This document shows positions 1-8,071 of a stretch of DNA of 43,160 nt, piece by piece. Source of the DNA: JAWXBM01 sp964602895 (GTDB lineage: Bacteria > Pseudomonadota > Gammaproteobacteria > Xanthomonadales > SZUA-36); contig CAZRTG010000006.1 in the NCBI GenBank assembly GCA_964602895.1, positions 1 through 43,160 of the forward strand. Direction: 5' to 3'. The stretch's first letter is position 1. Every line of letters starts with the position of its first letter. The position numbers and the translations under genes are program-made. The notes under the pieces were generated by a model. It saw nothing but the letters and a program-made list of their open reading frames with translations. It was not told the DNA's origin and did no database searches.

Positions 1-1040
1 CTCACGCCGCGGCCGCAGCTTGTTCCGCCGCCAGCCCATCCTTGAATCCGTCGCATGGGGAAAGCGGACTGCGCCACCTGAGGGACAGTTGAATCGCCGT
101 TTGGTCGAACAGGCCCGCACGGACCTCAATGAAGTACTGACCCGGTTGGAGACCTCGGCGCAGGGCCTGGACGAGTTGCAGGCCAAGGCCAAGCTGCAAA
201 TACACGGCCTCAACAAGGTCGAGCACGATCGTCCGTTACCCTGGGCGACATCTTTGGCTGAGCTACAACAACCCGTTCAACCTGTTGCTGACGGTACTCG
301 CTGCGGTGTCGTTCTTCAACGGCGACATGCAGGGCACGGTGGTGATCGGCATCATGGTTGTGTTGGCCACGCTGATTCGGTTTTTCCAGGAACGGCGTTC
401 CAACCTGGCCGGGTTGACGGTACTGTGCTGGAAATGAACAACCTGGTGTTCATGGGTACCAACGTCATTTCCGGTACTGCCACTGCAGTCGTGCTGGCCA
501 CCGGTAACGACACCTATTTCGGCACGCTATCCACCCGCGTCACGCGCACGGCTGATGCCGGCGAAGCCAATGCCCTCCAGCTCGGTGTAGACAAGGTCAG
601 CTGGTTGCTGATCCGTTTTGCGCTGGTGATGGTGTCGCTGGTTCTGTTCATCAACGGTTTCACCAAGGGCGACTGGCCGGAGGCTTTCCTGTTCGCGTTG
701 CACTCGACCACGTCGAGCTGAAAACCGAACTGAACATCGCCCGAAATTACCGCAAAGTCAACGAGATCCCGTTCGACTTCGAGCGCCGGTGCATCGTTGA
801 TGCCGTTGCTGCGTGCTGCCGACATTGGCATTTCCGTAGATGGCGCAGTAGACGTCGCCAAGGAGGCGGTCGACATCATCCGCACGCCTAAAATTTGCCT
901 TTATCCAGAGCCGAGCCTCGTGGCAGCTACTCGGCATGACGGTGCTGATCATGGCAATCGGTGTGTTTTTACCCATGGGCCCACTGGCCGGCTACTTCAA
1001 GCTGGAGCCTTTGCCGCTGCCTTTCTTCGGCTGGGATTGA
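1..1040 (+). pseudogene. mgtA: Decayed MgtA-type Mg2+-transporting P-type ATPase
   Basis: These are remnants of a type IIIB P-type ATPase, which normally imports Mg2+ across the inner membrane. The pieces lie in MgtA order but in different frames: an N-terminal cation-ATPase domain (about 20-250), a first membrane segment in another frame (from 255, WLSYNNPFNLLLTVLAAVSF), then NLVFMGTNVISGTATAVVLA to INGFTKGDWPEAFLFAL (about 430-700). A piece ending NEIPFDFERR follows at 700-790, then LRAADIGISVDGAVDVAKEA (about 810-885), and a C-terminal piece ending GYFKLEPLPLPFFGWD at the TGA 1038-1040. The DKTGT phosphorylation site and most of the P and N domains are deleted, so no working pump can be made. 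About 1.0 kb remains of a gene normally near 2.7 kb. The 5' end may lie outside the window. Confidence 0.88.
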
Positions 1041-1166
1041 GTGATTGACGTCATGAAGAAGCGGATATGTCGATGGTATTGAGTGATACATTGCGCAAAG
1101 ACCCATTTGATCGCCCACCTGGGCATCTTCGCTATTTTGTAAAAATACCCAACGTAGGACAGGTGC

Positions 1167-1222
1167 GGCGTGATTATAATTCTTAATCACGCCAATATAG
1201 CTTACGATATGGCGTGATTAAG
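1167..1222. promoter_or_regulatory. Triple GGCGTGATTA operator-like repeat before the Fic gene
   Basis: The 10-mer GGCGTGATTA occurs at 1167-1176 (+), 1184-1193 (-) and 1211-1220 (+). The second and third copies lie in a perfect 13-bp inverted repeat (1182-1194 and 1210-1222, 15-nt spacer). A -10-like TAAAAT lies at 1226-1231, 18 bp after a possible -35 TTACGA (1202-1207), so the repeats overlap the putative core promoter. This is what an operator for an autoregulator would look like. The binding protein is unknown. Confidence 0.6.
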
Positions 1223-1237
1223 TGCTAAAATCTCGCC

Positions 1238-2371
1238 ATGAGATGGATATGGCAACAGCCCGACTGGCCAGAATTTCGTTATGACACGCGTTCGCTAAAT
1301 GACCGGGAGCTTGAATTTCGCCTGAACTCAGAGCGTCTGGTCGGCCGCTTTGAAGCAATGTCAAGGGCGTCCCAAGTGGATGCCACGATCGATTTGATGC
1401 TTGCCGAGGCCATCAAAACCAGTGCCATTGAGGGTGAGGATTTGAATAGGGAATCGGTGAGATCCTCTCTGCTCTCTTTAATCACATCAGATACGCTACC
1501 AGACAATAAAGACCAAAAAGCGGCTGGGGCTGCTTCATTGCTGGTGGACGTTCGAAAGAACTGGCAAACAGCACTGACACAGGATCTGCTGGGCAAGTGG
1601 CAATCCATGGCTGTCCCGGAACAACGTTACACAACTGTTTTGCGAGGTGTATATCGCAACGATCCTTCGCCAATGCAAATATTGAGCGGGCCTTATGGTC
1701 GGGAAAAGGTTCACTATGAAGCCCCGCCAGCAAATCGGGTGCCTGAAGAAATGGCGAGATTCATCGTCTGGTACAACAAAATCAGCCGTTCGAAAGCTGA
1801 AAAGAATATGCCCGGGATCGCCCGAGCAGGTATTGCACACCTCTGGTTCGAAGTGATTCATCCCTTTGATGATGGGAATGGGCGAGTCGGTAGGGCGATT
1901 GCTGACCATGCGCTTTCGCAGTCGCTCGGCTATCCGACCACGGCTTGCCTTGCCACGGCGATAGAGGGAGACAAAAAGTCTTATTATTTACAGCTTGAGA
2001 GGGCGAGTCGCGGAAGCCTGGATGTTGATGTGTGGCTTGATTACTTTGCTGGCAGTGTCATTAAGGCACAGGAAATTGCCAGGGAAGAAGTAGATTTTGT
2101 ACTGGCAAAGACCCGCTTCTATGAAGTTTATGGCGACCAGTTGAATGACCGGCAGGCCAGGATGGTATCGCGGGTATTCGCTGAAGGCCGCAAAGGCTTT
2201 GAAGGTGGAATAACCACCAGAAAATATGAAGCAATCACCAAATGTCCCAATAGAACGGCCAGCCGTGATCTTTCTGACCTGGTTGCCAAGGGTATGATCA
2301 TCCCGTTACCGGGTGGCGGCAGAACAACCCGCTACGAGTTGGTTGTTGTCGACCCGACCAGACCTTCCTGA
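1238..2371 (+). CDS. Fic-domain AMP transferase with N-terminal inhibitory helix
   Basis: This 377-residue Fic protein of the DUF4172-Fic architecture transfers AMP (or a related nucleotide part) from NTP to a hydroxyl on a target protein in the cytoplasm. The N-terminus (RWIWQQPDWPEF) is typical of DUF4172. TSAIEG near residues 60-70 fits the (S/T)xxxE(G/N) inhibitory-helix motif of self-restrained class II Fic proteins. The catalytic loop HPFDDGNGRVGR near residue 207 is complete, including the His and the GNGR anion-binding part. The C-terminal 70 residues look like a winged helix (ITTRKYEAITKCPNRTASRD), suggesting DNA binding and autoregulation through the repeats just upstream. ATG 1238 is the only possible start after the in-frame TAA at 1226. 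No Shine-Dalgarno precedes it, so translation may be leaderless. The target is unknown. Confidence 0.9.
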   Translation: MRWIWQQPDWPEFRYDTRSLNDRELEFRLNSERLVGRFEAMSRASQVDATIDLMLAEAIKTSAIEGEDLNRESVRSSLLSLITSDTLPDNKDQKAAGAASLLVDVRKNWQTALTQDLLGKWQSMAVPEQRYTTVLRGVYRNDPSPMQILSGPYGREKVHYEAPPANRVPEEMARFIVWYNKISRSKAEKNMPGIARAGIAHLWFEVIHPFDDGNGRVGRAIADHALSQSLGYPTTACLATAIEGDKKSYYLQLERASRGSLDVDVWLDYFAGSVIKAQEIAREEVDFVLAKTRFYEVYGDQLNDRQARMVSRVFAEGRKGFEGGITTRKYEAITKCPNRTASRDLSDLVAKGMIIPLPGGGRTTRYELVVVDPTRPS

Positions 2372-2403
2372 CCAAAAACCGTTTGTAAATTGGGTTAAAA
2401 CCA

Positions 2404-3888
2404 ATGGCACCTTCAACTGATACAAAGCGTGAATTGGTGATTGGAAAATACTACAACCTGGGTTTTTTGCTGCTGTTGCTTTTGTGTGGTTGTGCCACAA
2501 GCAAGCCAGGCTTAACGCGGGAACCCGCGCCGCTGATCGAATGCCGGACCCTGTTCAATGACATCGACCTTGCGGTGCAGGGGGCGGGGGTGCGTGATCA
2601 GGGGCCGGTGAGAATCGAGGGTTTTCCTTTCCTGAGGGCAGATCGATTTCTGGCATCGTTCGCAGCTGAGCTTGCCACGGAAGAACAATGGAGGGCCTGG
2701 CTTGCGCATCTTGCGCAGCTTGATACGGAAGCGCGAGTGCTGGAAATTCGCAATCTCGGCCGGGCCAATGCCGGTCCACCCGCTCAGTCCACCCCGGAAG
2801 CACTGGAAGACTGCCGTGACCTGATGGTGGCCAAGCTGCTTGCTGATCCCCGGCAGCGAACGCAACTGATCAAAGCGGTACAGGTTCCGGATGACTATGT
2901 GACCGGTTGGCGGATAGCCGGTCTGTACCCGCTGACATCTCCGTTCGTTGCCATGGGTGTCCGGCGCAGTCAGCAGGAAAGCAAGAGGGTATTTGCCCAA
3001 GCGCTGGATTCGCTGCCTGTAAACGGTCAATTAAGACGGTGGCAGAGTGCTGCTTTTCCGATGGACCCGGTATTCAACCCCACTCTGGACCCATTGGGTA
3101 TTCCACTGCTGACCAGTACTCAGGCAGACGAACTGTTTCGCCGTCACGCGCCGATCTGGGAAGTGGACGTGGTAGACGAGAATGATGTGGTCGGGACTGC
3201 AGTCTGGCAGAATGGCCCGGCGGTCGACACCGCTGTTGCGACGCAATACCGGAAATTGTCCTATACGCGCTTCGGCGATCAGGTCCTGCTGCAGTTGAAC
3301 TACGTCATCTGGTTCCGGGCTCGACCCGGCGACGACATGCTTGCCGGTCACCTCGACGGACTGATCTGGCGGGTAACCCTGGGGCCGGACGGTAAGCCCT
3401 GGCTCTACGACAGCATTCACAGCTGTGGCTGTTATCACACTTTCATACCCACCGGGCATCTGCAGTTGCGCAACGATTTACCCGTGTGGAATTTCGAGCC
3501 GCCGCTGGTACCGCAGCAGGCCCCCGCGTATCCCCTGGTCGTGCGTTTAGCCAGCGGCACACATTATTTGCAGCGGGTCTATACTGAGATCGAAGCAGAC
3601 GAGAACGATCCAAACAGGCAACTGACGCCACCAATAGAGAAACTAAAAGTGAGAAATTACAAACAGCTGCGCTCACTTTCTGATAAAGAAGATTATAAGA
3701 GCTTTTTTACTGAGCACGGCCTGGTTGCGGGCAGTGAGCGGGGAGAGCGGTTCATTCTCTGGCCCATGGGCATACGCTCACCGGGCGCCATGCGTATCTG
3801 GGGTCATCACCCGGTGGCCTTCGTCGGCCGCCGGCACTTTGACGATGCCTGGTTGGTTCCATCCTTGTTTGTTCGTACCAGTCCATGA
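2404..3888 (+). CDS. Uncharacterised lipoprotein
   Basis: I do not recognise the family. The 494-residue product has a hydrophobic stretch (LGFLLLLLL) at about residues 18-28 directly before a lipobox-like LCGCAT, so it is probably a lipoprotein anchored at Cys and exposed in the periplasm. The first ATG gives an unusually long n-region of about 17 residues. In-frame TTG and GTG codons nearer the hydrophobic core (TTG at 2434, GTG at 2437) are alternative starts. The second half carries an eye-catching cluster, YDSIHSCGCYHTFIPTG, where two His and two Cys could bind a metal or a disulfide. The stop overlaps the ATG of the next gene (ATGA), so the two are almost certainly cotranslated. Codon use and composition resemble the downstream gene rather than the mgtA relic. 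Confidence 0.7.
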   Translation: MAPSTDTKRELVIGKYYNLGFLLLLLLCGCATSKPGLTREPAPLIECRTLFNDIDLAVQGAGVRDQGPVRIEGFPFLRADRFLASFAAELATEEQWRAWLAHLAQLDTEARVLEIRNLGRANAGPPAQSTPEALEDCRDLMVAKLLADPRQRTQLIKAVQVPDDYVTGWRIAGLYPLTSPFVAMGVRRSQQESKRVFAQALDSLPVNGQLRRWQSAAFPMDPVFNPTLDPLGIPLLTSTQADELFRRHAPIWEVDVVDENDVVGTAVWQNGPAVDTAVATQYRKLSYTRFGDQVLLQLNYVIWFRARPGDDMLAGHLDGLIWRVTLGPDGKPWLYDSIHSCGCYHTFIPTGHLQLRNDLPVWNFEPPLVPQQAPAYPLVVRLASGTHYLQRVYTEIEADENDPNRQLTPPIEKLKVRNYKQLRSLSDKEDYKSFFTEHGLVAGSERGERFILWPMGIRSPGAMRIWGHHPVAFVGRRHFDDAWLVPSLFVRTSP

Positions 3889-4547
3889 CCAGGAACCATA
3901 GTTGCGCGACAATTCGCGTGATGGCGCTGCTTTTGGTTTTTGGCATTTCGTTTGCTGCCTCTGCCCAAAAATCGGATGTGGCGCGCTTTTCCCTTGCCGA
4001 TCTGAGCGGTTGGGAAAAAAAGGCCTTCGCCGGGGAGACGCTTTATGAGTTGCGTGAGGATGGCGACAGGCAAGCACTCTATGCGCACAGTAGCGCGACG
4101 GCTTCCGGCTTGTTCCACGAAATCAAAGTTGACCTCAATCGCACACCTTACCTCCACTGGTCCTGGAAAATCGAAAATCTGATTGACGGCGGCGACGAGC
4201 GTAGCAAGCAGGGTGACGACTACCCCGCCAGAATCTACGTGGTGTTTTCAGGGGGACTTTTCTTCTGGCGCAGCCGCGCAATCAATTACGTCTGGTCAAA
4301 CAACCAACCCGTAGGCAGCACCTGGCCAAATGCGTTTACATCGAAAGCGCAGATGATCGCTGTGCGCTCGGGTCCCGAACAGCTGGGTCAATGGCTGAGT
4401 GAACGGCGGGATGTCAAAGCCGATTACCGGCATCTTTTCGGCAGCGAACCGGGTGATATTGCGGCGGTCGCCCTGATGACCGATACGGACAACACCGGAT
4501 CAAGCGCAGCGGCCTGGTACGGGGATATCTGGTTTGCGGTGGATTGA
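3885..4547 (+). CDS. DUF3047-family exported protein
   Basis: The 220-residue product starts with a signal peptide (MALLLVFGISFAASAQ, cleavage near residue 28). It continues as a DUF3047-type beta-rich domain, recognised from the pattern LHWSWKIENL, then a charged stretch ending DDYPARIYVVFSGG, then INYVWSNNQPVGSTWPNAFT and a C-terminal DIAAVALMTDTDNTGSSAAA. The molecular function of DUF3047 is unknown; the fold suggests sugar or ligand binding in the periplasm. The start ATG overlaps the previous stop by 4 nt. ATG 3921, just ahead of the hydrophobic core, is an alternative start. Position and coupling suggest it works with the preceding lipoprotein in the envelope. Confidence 0.75.
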   Translation: MTRNHSCATIRVMALLLVFGISFAASAQKSDVARFSLADLSGWEKKAFAGETLYELREDGDRQALYAHSSATASGLFHEIKVDLNRTPYLHWSWKIENLIDGGDERSKQGDDYPARIYVVFSGGLFFWRSRAINYVWSNNQPVGSTWPNAFTSKAQMIAVRSGPEQLGQWLSERRDVKADYRHLFGSEPGDIAAVALMTDTDNTGSSAAAWYGDIWFAVD

Positions 4548-4661
4548 CTGCATCTGAGTGATTTGACCCAGTAAAATACAAGTGAGACAAAGCATCAGGT
4601 CCATCCGTAGGGAATCAATGGCCCACGGCGCCAACTTGGTAGCCAACCACATACTCATTTG

Positions 4662-5090
4662 CTAGACATGATCCACGCCGAGAAACAGAGCATCGATCAC
4701 AGGACATTCAGGCACGTTTTTCCTGCTGCACGAGCGCAACGTTTGGCCCAGTGCATTTTCAATGCGCTGCAAATCAGTGATCTTTTGGCGAACAGATTCA
4801 AGATGTATTCGGGCGAGCTGTGAAACTTCGCTACAGGATACAATTTTCCTGTCCACGAGCTCCAACAGGCTTTTCAGGTCCTCTATTACGAACCCCAATT
4901 CGCGTCCCCGCATGATAAATTGCAGGCGTTGCTTGTGCTCTGGGTTGTACTGGCGATATCCGGTAGCCGAACGGGCAGGCTCCGGCATCAGCCCTATCTT
5001 TTCGTAATAGCGGATCGTTTCCGCATTACAGCCCGTCTGCTTGGCCAATTTGCCACGTGTGATACCCGGGTACATTTCATTCATAGCCAT
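4662..5090 (-). CDS. merR: MerR mercury-responsive regulator
   Basis: This 142-residue MerR-family activator/repressor controls the divergent mer genes. The N-terminal winged helix (GKLAKQTGCNAETIRYYEKI) is followed by the family's GYRQY and a long dimerisation helix. Three Cys match the mercury site of MerR: one at the start of the dimerisation helix (VSCSEVSQLA) and two in the C-terminal loop (RSCSRKNVPECPVIDAL). The loop is one residue shorter than in Tn501 MerR, so a related soft-metal specificity (Pb, Cd, Cu) cannot be wholly excluded. The merTPA neighbours make mercury by far the likeliest. ATG 5088-5090 was chosen; ATG 5082-5084 is also possible and no strong ribosome-binding site separates them. 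Confidence 0.9.
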   Translation of the reverse strand: MAMNEMYPGITRGKLAKQTGCNAETIRYYEKIGLMPEPARSATGYRQYNPEHKQRLQFIMRGRELGFVIEDLKSLLELVDRKIVSCSEVSQLARIHLESVRQKITDLQRIENALGQTLRSCSRKNVPECPVIDALFLGVDHV

Positions 5091-5102
5091 CAAATTTATC
5101 GC

Positions 5103-5133
5103 TTGACCTTGTAGTCACTACAGGGTCTATCTT
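5103..5133 (+). promoter_or_regulatory. mer promoter/operator with 19-bp spacer
   Basis: A -35 box TTGACC (5103-5108) and a -10-like TATCTT (5128-5133) are separated by 19 bp, the over-long spacing typical of MerR-activated promoters. Between them lies the dyad ACCTTGTAG-TCA-CTACAGGGT (5106-5126, one mismatch between arms). MerR is expected to bind here and untwist the spacer when Hg(II) is present. The site lies between merR and merT, so it should also serve merR autoregulation. Confidence 0.85.
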
Positions 5134-5166
5134 GTAATCAAGAGTAGAAAATTGCAAGAGAAACCC

Positions 5167-5544
5167 ATGGTCGAAACCGAGATGAATAACGAGCAAAGTC
5201 AAAACAGAAGCAGATGGTTTGCGGCGGCGAGTGTCTCGACAGCGCTGATCGCATCTTCGTGCTGCGTTGTGCCGTTACTTCTGGTGACGCTTGGTATCAG
5301 CGGTGTATGGATTGGGAACTTGACTGCTTTGGAACCCTACAAACCCTATTTTTTGGGCATTACGGTTTTACTGCTGGGGTTCGGCTTTTGGTACGTCTAC
5401 TTCAAGCCAAAAAAAGACTGCGAAGATGGAAGTTATTGTGCCCGCCCGTCTTCAGCACGTATTACCAAGTCCGCACTCTGGATCGCCACGGTACTCATTC
5501 TTTTGTCTGCTACCGTCGATTTTTGGGCACCATTATTTTATTAG
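5167..5544 (+). CDS. merT: MerT mercuric ion inner-membrane transporter
   Basis: This 125-residue inner-membrane protein takes Hg(II) from periplasmic MerP and passes it to cytosolic MerA. Three membrane segments are visible (about residues 20-45, 57-75 and 100-120). The vicinal Cys pair SSCCVVPLLL in the first segment is the entry site. A second Cys pair (KKDCEDGSYCARP) in the cytoplasmic loop after the second segment is the hand-over site. The ATG at 5167 was chosen because AAGAGA lies at a suitable distance upstream. An in-frame TTG at 5152 and an ATG at 5182 are less likely. It is first in the merTPA operon, 12 nt before merP. Confidence 0.93.
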   Translation: MVETEMNNEQSQNRSRWFAAASVSTALIASSCCVVPLLLVTLGISGVWIGNLTALEPYKPYFLGITVLLLGFGFWYVYFKPKKDCEDGSYCARPSSARITKSALWIATVLILLSATVDFWAPLFY

Positions 5545-5556
5545 GAGGTTATCAAG

Positions 5557-5898
5557 ATGAAAAAAACAGTACTGTTTCTTGGCGCATCAGCGCTGATGGT
5601 TACTCTGTCTGTGATGGGTATCAACGTCATTCCAGTCGCACAAGCCGTGAGTGCAGCCGAATCCGTGGCAGCTCAGCAGACGTCAACATTCAGCATTGAG
5701 AAAATGACCTGTGCCGCATGCCCGATTACTGTCCGCAAAGCAATGGAAGGTGTCGAAGGCGTTCAAAAAGTTACTGTTGATTTTGACCAAAAGACAGCGA
5801 CCGTCATTTACGACCCGGCCGTTACGACAATAGATCAAATTGCTGCCGCATCAACCAATGCCGGATATCCCGCAACACCAAGTAAATTAGTGGATTAA
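5557..5898 (+). CDS. merP: MerP periplasmic mercury-binding protein
   Basis: This 113-residue protein has a signal peptide (cleavage probably near residue 30 after VAQA) and a heavy-metal-associated domain. MTCAACPITVRKAM at residues 50-63 supplies the two Cys (52 and 55) that bind Hg(II) in the periplasm for transfer to MerT. A strong Shine-Dalgarno (AGGAGG) lies 8 nt before the ATG, better than for its neighbours, in line with the high level needed for a periplasmic scavenger. The mature protein is about 80 residues, slightly longer than classical MerP because of a linker rich in Ala, Ser and Gln before the domain. Confidence 0.95.
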   Translation: MKKTVLFLGASALMVTLSVMGINVIPVAQAVSAAESVAAQQTSTFSIEKMTCAACPITVRKAMEGVEGVQKVTVDFDQKTATVIYDPAVTTIDQIAAASTNAGYPATPSKLVD

Positions 5899-5903
5899 AC
5901 AGA

Positions 5904-7364
5904 ATGTCTGATGGTTGCTCAACAGAAGGTGCTGATTCCAGTCTGAACGCAGAAACCAAAAAGCCTGACCTGCTTGTCATTGGCGGCGGTTCCGGTGGAT
6001 TTTCTGCAGCGATTACGGCAGCAGAAATGGGAGGCAATGTTGTGATCGCCGGGCATGGCATTATGGGCGGCACCTGCGTCAATGTGGGCTGTGTTCCTTC
6101 GAAAACCCTGATTAGAGCGATGGAGGCCCTCCATGACGCCAGGCAGGTCGGGCGTTTTGACGGTGTGGAAGGAAGCTCGGAAATTGTCAGCTGGAAAGCG
6201 CTGGTTGCCCAAAAGCAAAAGCTTGTCGATGAATTGAGAACATCAAAGTATGTAAACATCCTGCCTTCATATCCAAATATCACCTATGTAGATATGAAGG
6301 GGAAAGCCCGTTTCACTGGCAATGAAGCGGAAGTTGACATCGATGGCGTTCTCTATCAGCCCAAAAAAATTGTTATTGCTACGGGATCATCTTCCGCGTT
6401 GCCACCCATCAACGGTATCCAAAGCGTTCCCGTGCTGGATAGTGAAACGGCTCTTGAACTTGAAACACTGCCCGAATCTCTACTGGTGATTGGCGGCGGT
6501 GTGATAGGCGTGGAACTGGGACAGATGTTCGCCCGCGCCGGAGCCAAGGTCACAATATGCTGCCGCTCGCGATTACTTCCCGACGCAGAGCCTGAAATAT
6601 CCCAGGCACTGACGGCTTATCTGCGGGCAGAAGGTCTGACTGTCCGTGATGGAATTGGCTATCAGAAAATCGAAAAAATGCATGGCGGTATCAGATTGGT
6701 CTGCGTGACAGCAGAAGGCCCGGTTGCGATTGAGGCCGAGCAGCTTCTGGTTGCCACAGGCCGTAAGCCGAATACGCGTGGCCTTGCTGCGGAAAAAGGC
6801 GGCATCAAGCTACTCGACAACGGCGGTATTGCAGTCAACGAATTCATGCAGTCTTCCCATCCTGATGTTTACGCCGCAGGGGACGTTACCGGCAGGGATA
6901 TGTTCGTCTATATGGCAGCATATGGCGGCAAGCTCGCAGCCAGGAATACACTTGAAGGCAATAACCAAAAATACAGCAACAAGGCCATGCCATCCGTTGT
7001 TTTTTCCGATCCGCAGATGGCCATGGTGGGTTTAACTGAAGCTCAAGCCAGAGCAGCAGGCCACGATGTCAAGAGCAGCACTATTACACTCGATCATGTG
7101 CCACGCTATATCGCGGCAAGAGATACGCGAGGGCTGATCAAGCTGGTGGCCAACAGGGAGACCGATGAACTGCTGGGTGCCCATATACTGGCACCGGATG
7201 GTGGTGAGCTTATTCAAACCATGGTCCTGGCCATCAAGGCGGGCATGACGACGGACGATTTGGCCAACACCCTCTTTCCCTACCTTACCGGGGTAGAAGG
7301 CCTCAAACTGGCGGCCCAAACTTTTAAAAAAGATGTCAGCATGTTGTCTTGCTGCGCCGGCTAA
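5904..7364 (+). CDS. merA: MerA mercuric reductase (no NmerA domain)
   Basis: This 486-residue FAD/NAD(P) disulfide oxidoreductase reduces Hg(II) to volatile Hg(0) in the cytoplasm. The FAD-binding GGGSGG motif starts at residue 27. The redox-active GGTCVNVGCVPSK has Cys 58 and Cys 63, and a second nucleotide-binding motif GGGVIGVE follows. The mercury-specific C-terminal Cys pair is present (LSCCAG, residues 483-484), as is the Tyr of VPRYIAARDT near the dimer interface. These separate MerA from dihydrolipoamide dehydrogenase. The N-terminal NmerA metal-binding domain is absent. Only 5 nt separate it from merP. No merC, merD, merE or merB was seen, so this is a minimal narrow-spectrum operon. 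Confidence 0.95.
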   Translation: MSDGCSTEGADSSLNAETKKPDLLVIGGGSGGFSAAITAAEMGGNVVIAGHGIMGGTCVNVGCVPSKTLIRAMEALHDARQVGRFDGVEGSSEIVSWKALVAQKQKLVDELRTSKYVNILPSYPNITYVDMKGKARFTGNEAEVDIDGVLYQPKKIVIATGSSSALPPINGIQSVPVLDSETALELETLPESLLVIGGGVIGVELGQMFARAGAKVTICCRSRLLPDAEPEISQALTAYLRAEGLTVRDGIGYQKIEKMHGGIRLVCVTAEGPVAIEAEQLLVATGRKPNTRGLAAEKGGIKLLDNGGIAVNEFMQSSHPDVYAAGDVTGRDMFVYMAAYGGKLAARNTLEGNNQKYSNKAMPSVVFSDPQMAMVGLTEAQARAAGHDVKSSTITLDHVPRYIAARDTRGLIKLVANRETDELLGAHILAPDGGELIQTMVLAIKAGMTTDDLANTLFPYLTGVEGLKLAAQTFKKDVSMLSCCAG

Positions 7365-7405
7365 CGAGTCCGCTGAGACCGTTGGGGTTGGTTGAGCGCT
7401 GTGTG

Positions 7406-7589
7406 TCATGGCGCTGAGCTACCGGGAAGGCGGATGGCGGTGACGATGGCCTTGAAGAACGGAAAATAGTCTGGTGTGCCGTAGTGGTTACCGGCAAGGA
7501 CACGCGCCGGAAGCCGATAACCTTCAAAATCCTGGAACTCCGACAGATCGCCACCAAAAGGCTGGAATTGGTGCTTTCTTTCCCGGTTT
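7406..7589 (-). pseudogene. Orphan 3' fragment of a DUF6544-type gene
   Basis: The segment 7425-7589 matches 10091-10255 (the 3' end of the complete DUF6544-type gene at 10072-10914) at 157 of 165 positions with no gap. Read on the minus strand it keeps an open frame for about the last 60 residues (KHQFQPFGGDLSEFQDFEGY onward) to a TGA at 7406-7408. It has four substitutions in the aligned part and a different C-terminal tail. Everything upstream of that part of the gene is missing, and the sequence switches to the ars promoter region at about 7590. It is a truncated paralogue or recombination scar, not a working gene. Confidence 0.85.
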
Positions 7590-7659
7590 CAGTCATAGCT
7601 GTCAAAGCCTACAGATTACGACGCGAAGAAAACATGTCGATAAACGTTGTAATGTTCTT

Positions 7660-7683
7660 ATATGTCTATTAGTCTAGACATAT
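7660..7683. promoter_or_regulatory. Palindrome overlapping the arsR start codon
   Basis: ATATGTCTA (7660-7668) and TAGACATAT (7675-7683) form a perfect 9-bp inverted repeat with a 6-nt spacer. It overlaps the first two bases of the arsR ATG (7682). Size and position suit an ArsR/SmtB dimer operator. No Shine-Dalgarno is visible before the ATG, so the operon may start with a leaderless or very short leader transcript that ArsR itself blocks. Confidence 0.65.
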
Positions 7684-8071
7684 GGATATACAAGAAGCAA
7701 CTACCCTGTTTGATGCGCTTTCTCAGGAAACCCGACTGAGAGCGTTCCGCCTGCTCGTGCAGGCTGGCCCCGATGGTCTTGCTGCTGGCGTCCTGAGTGA
7801 CGAGCTGGGCACGCCGCATAACACCATGTCATTTCACCTCAATCACCTTTCGAACGCCGGAATTGTCTGCTCGCGTAAGGAGGGACGTTCGGTGATTTAT
7901 TCTGCCAACTTCGATGTTACACGCGACCTGATCGGCTTCATGGTCAAGGATTGTTGTAGCGAAGAATTTGCCAGCATCCGCGAGGACAGAACAACTGGAT
8001 GCTCAATTATCGAGCTTGCCAACTGCTGTGACCCAAACCAAAAACCAGGACTTAAAGAAAGGTCATCTTGA
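7682..8071 (+). CDS. arsR: ArsR arsenite-responsive repressor
   Basis: This 129-residue ArsR/SmtB winged-helix repressor has a helix-turn-helix around residues 33-60 (VLSDELGTPHNTMSFHLNHL) and a wing (SRKEGRSVIYS). The classical CVC site in the recognition helix is absent. Instead Cys cluster toward the C-terminus (C91-C92, C107, C115-C116), resembling the type with a C-terminal As(III) site as in Acidithiobacillus ArsR. It is expected to leave the operator when As(III) or methylarsenite binds. An in-frame TAG at 7670 means ATG 7682 is the first usable start. Its stop overlaps the arsI start, and the four ars genes form one operon. Confidence 0.92.
   Translation: MDIQEATTLFDALSQETRLRAFRLLVQAGPDGLAAGVLSDELGTPHNTMSFHLNHLSNAGIVCSRKEGRSVIYSANFDVTRDLIGFMVKDCCSEEFASIREDRTTGCSIIELANCCDPNQKPGLKERSS

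Noticed and set aside
7365..7681. A plus-strand gene between merA and arsR
   Set aside because: Short frames here are shadows of the DUF6544 fragment on the other strand and of the ars promoter.
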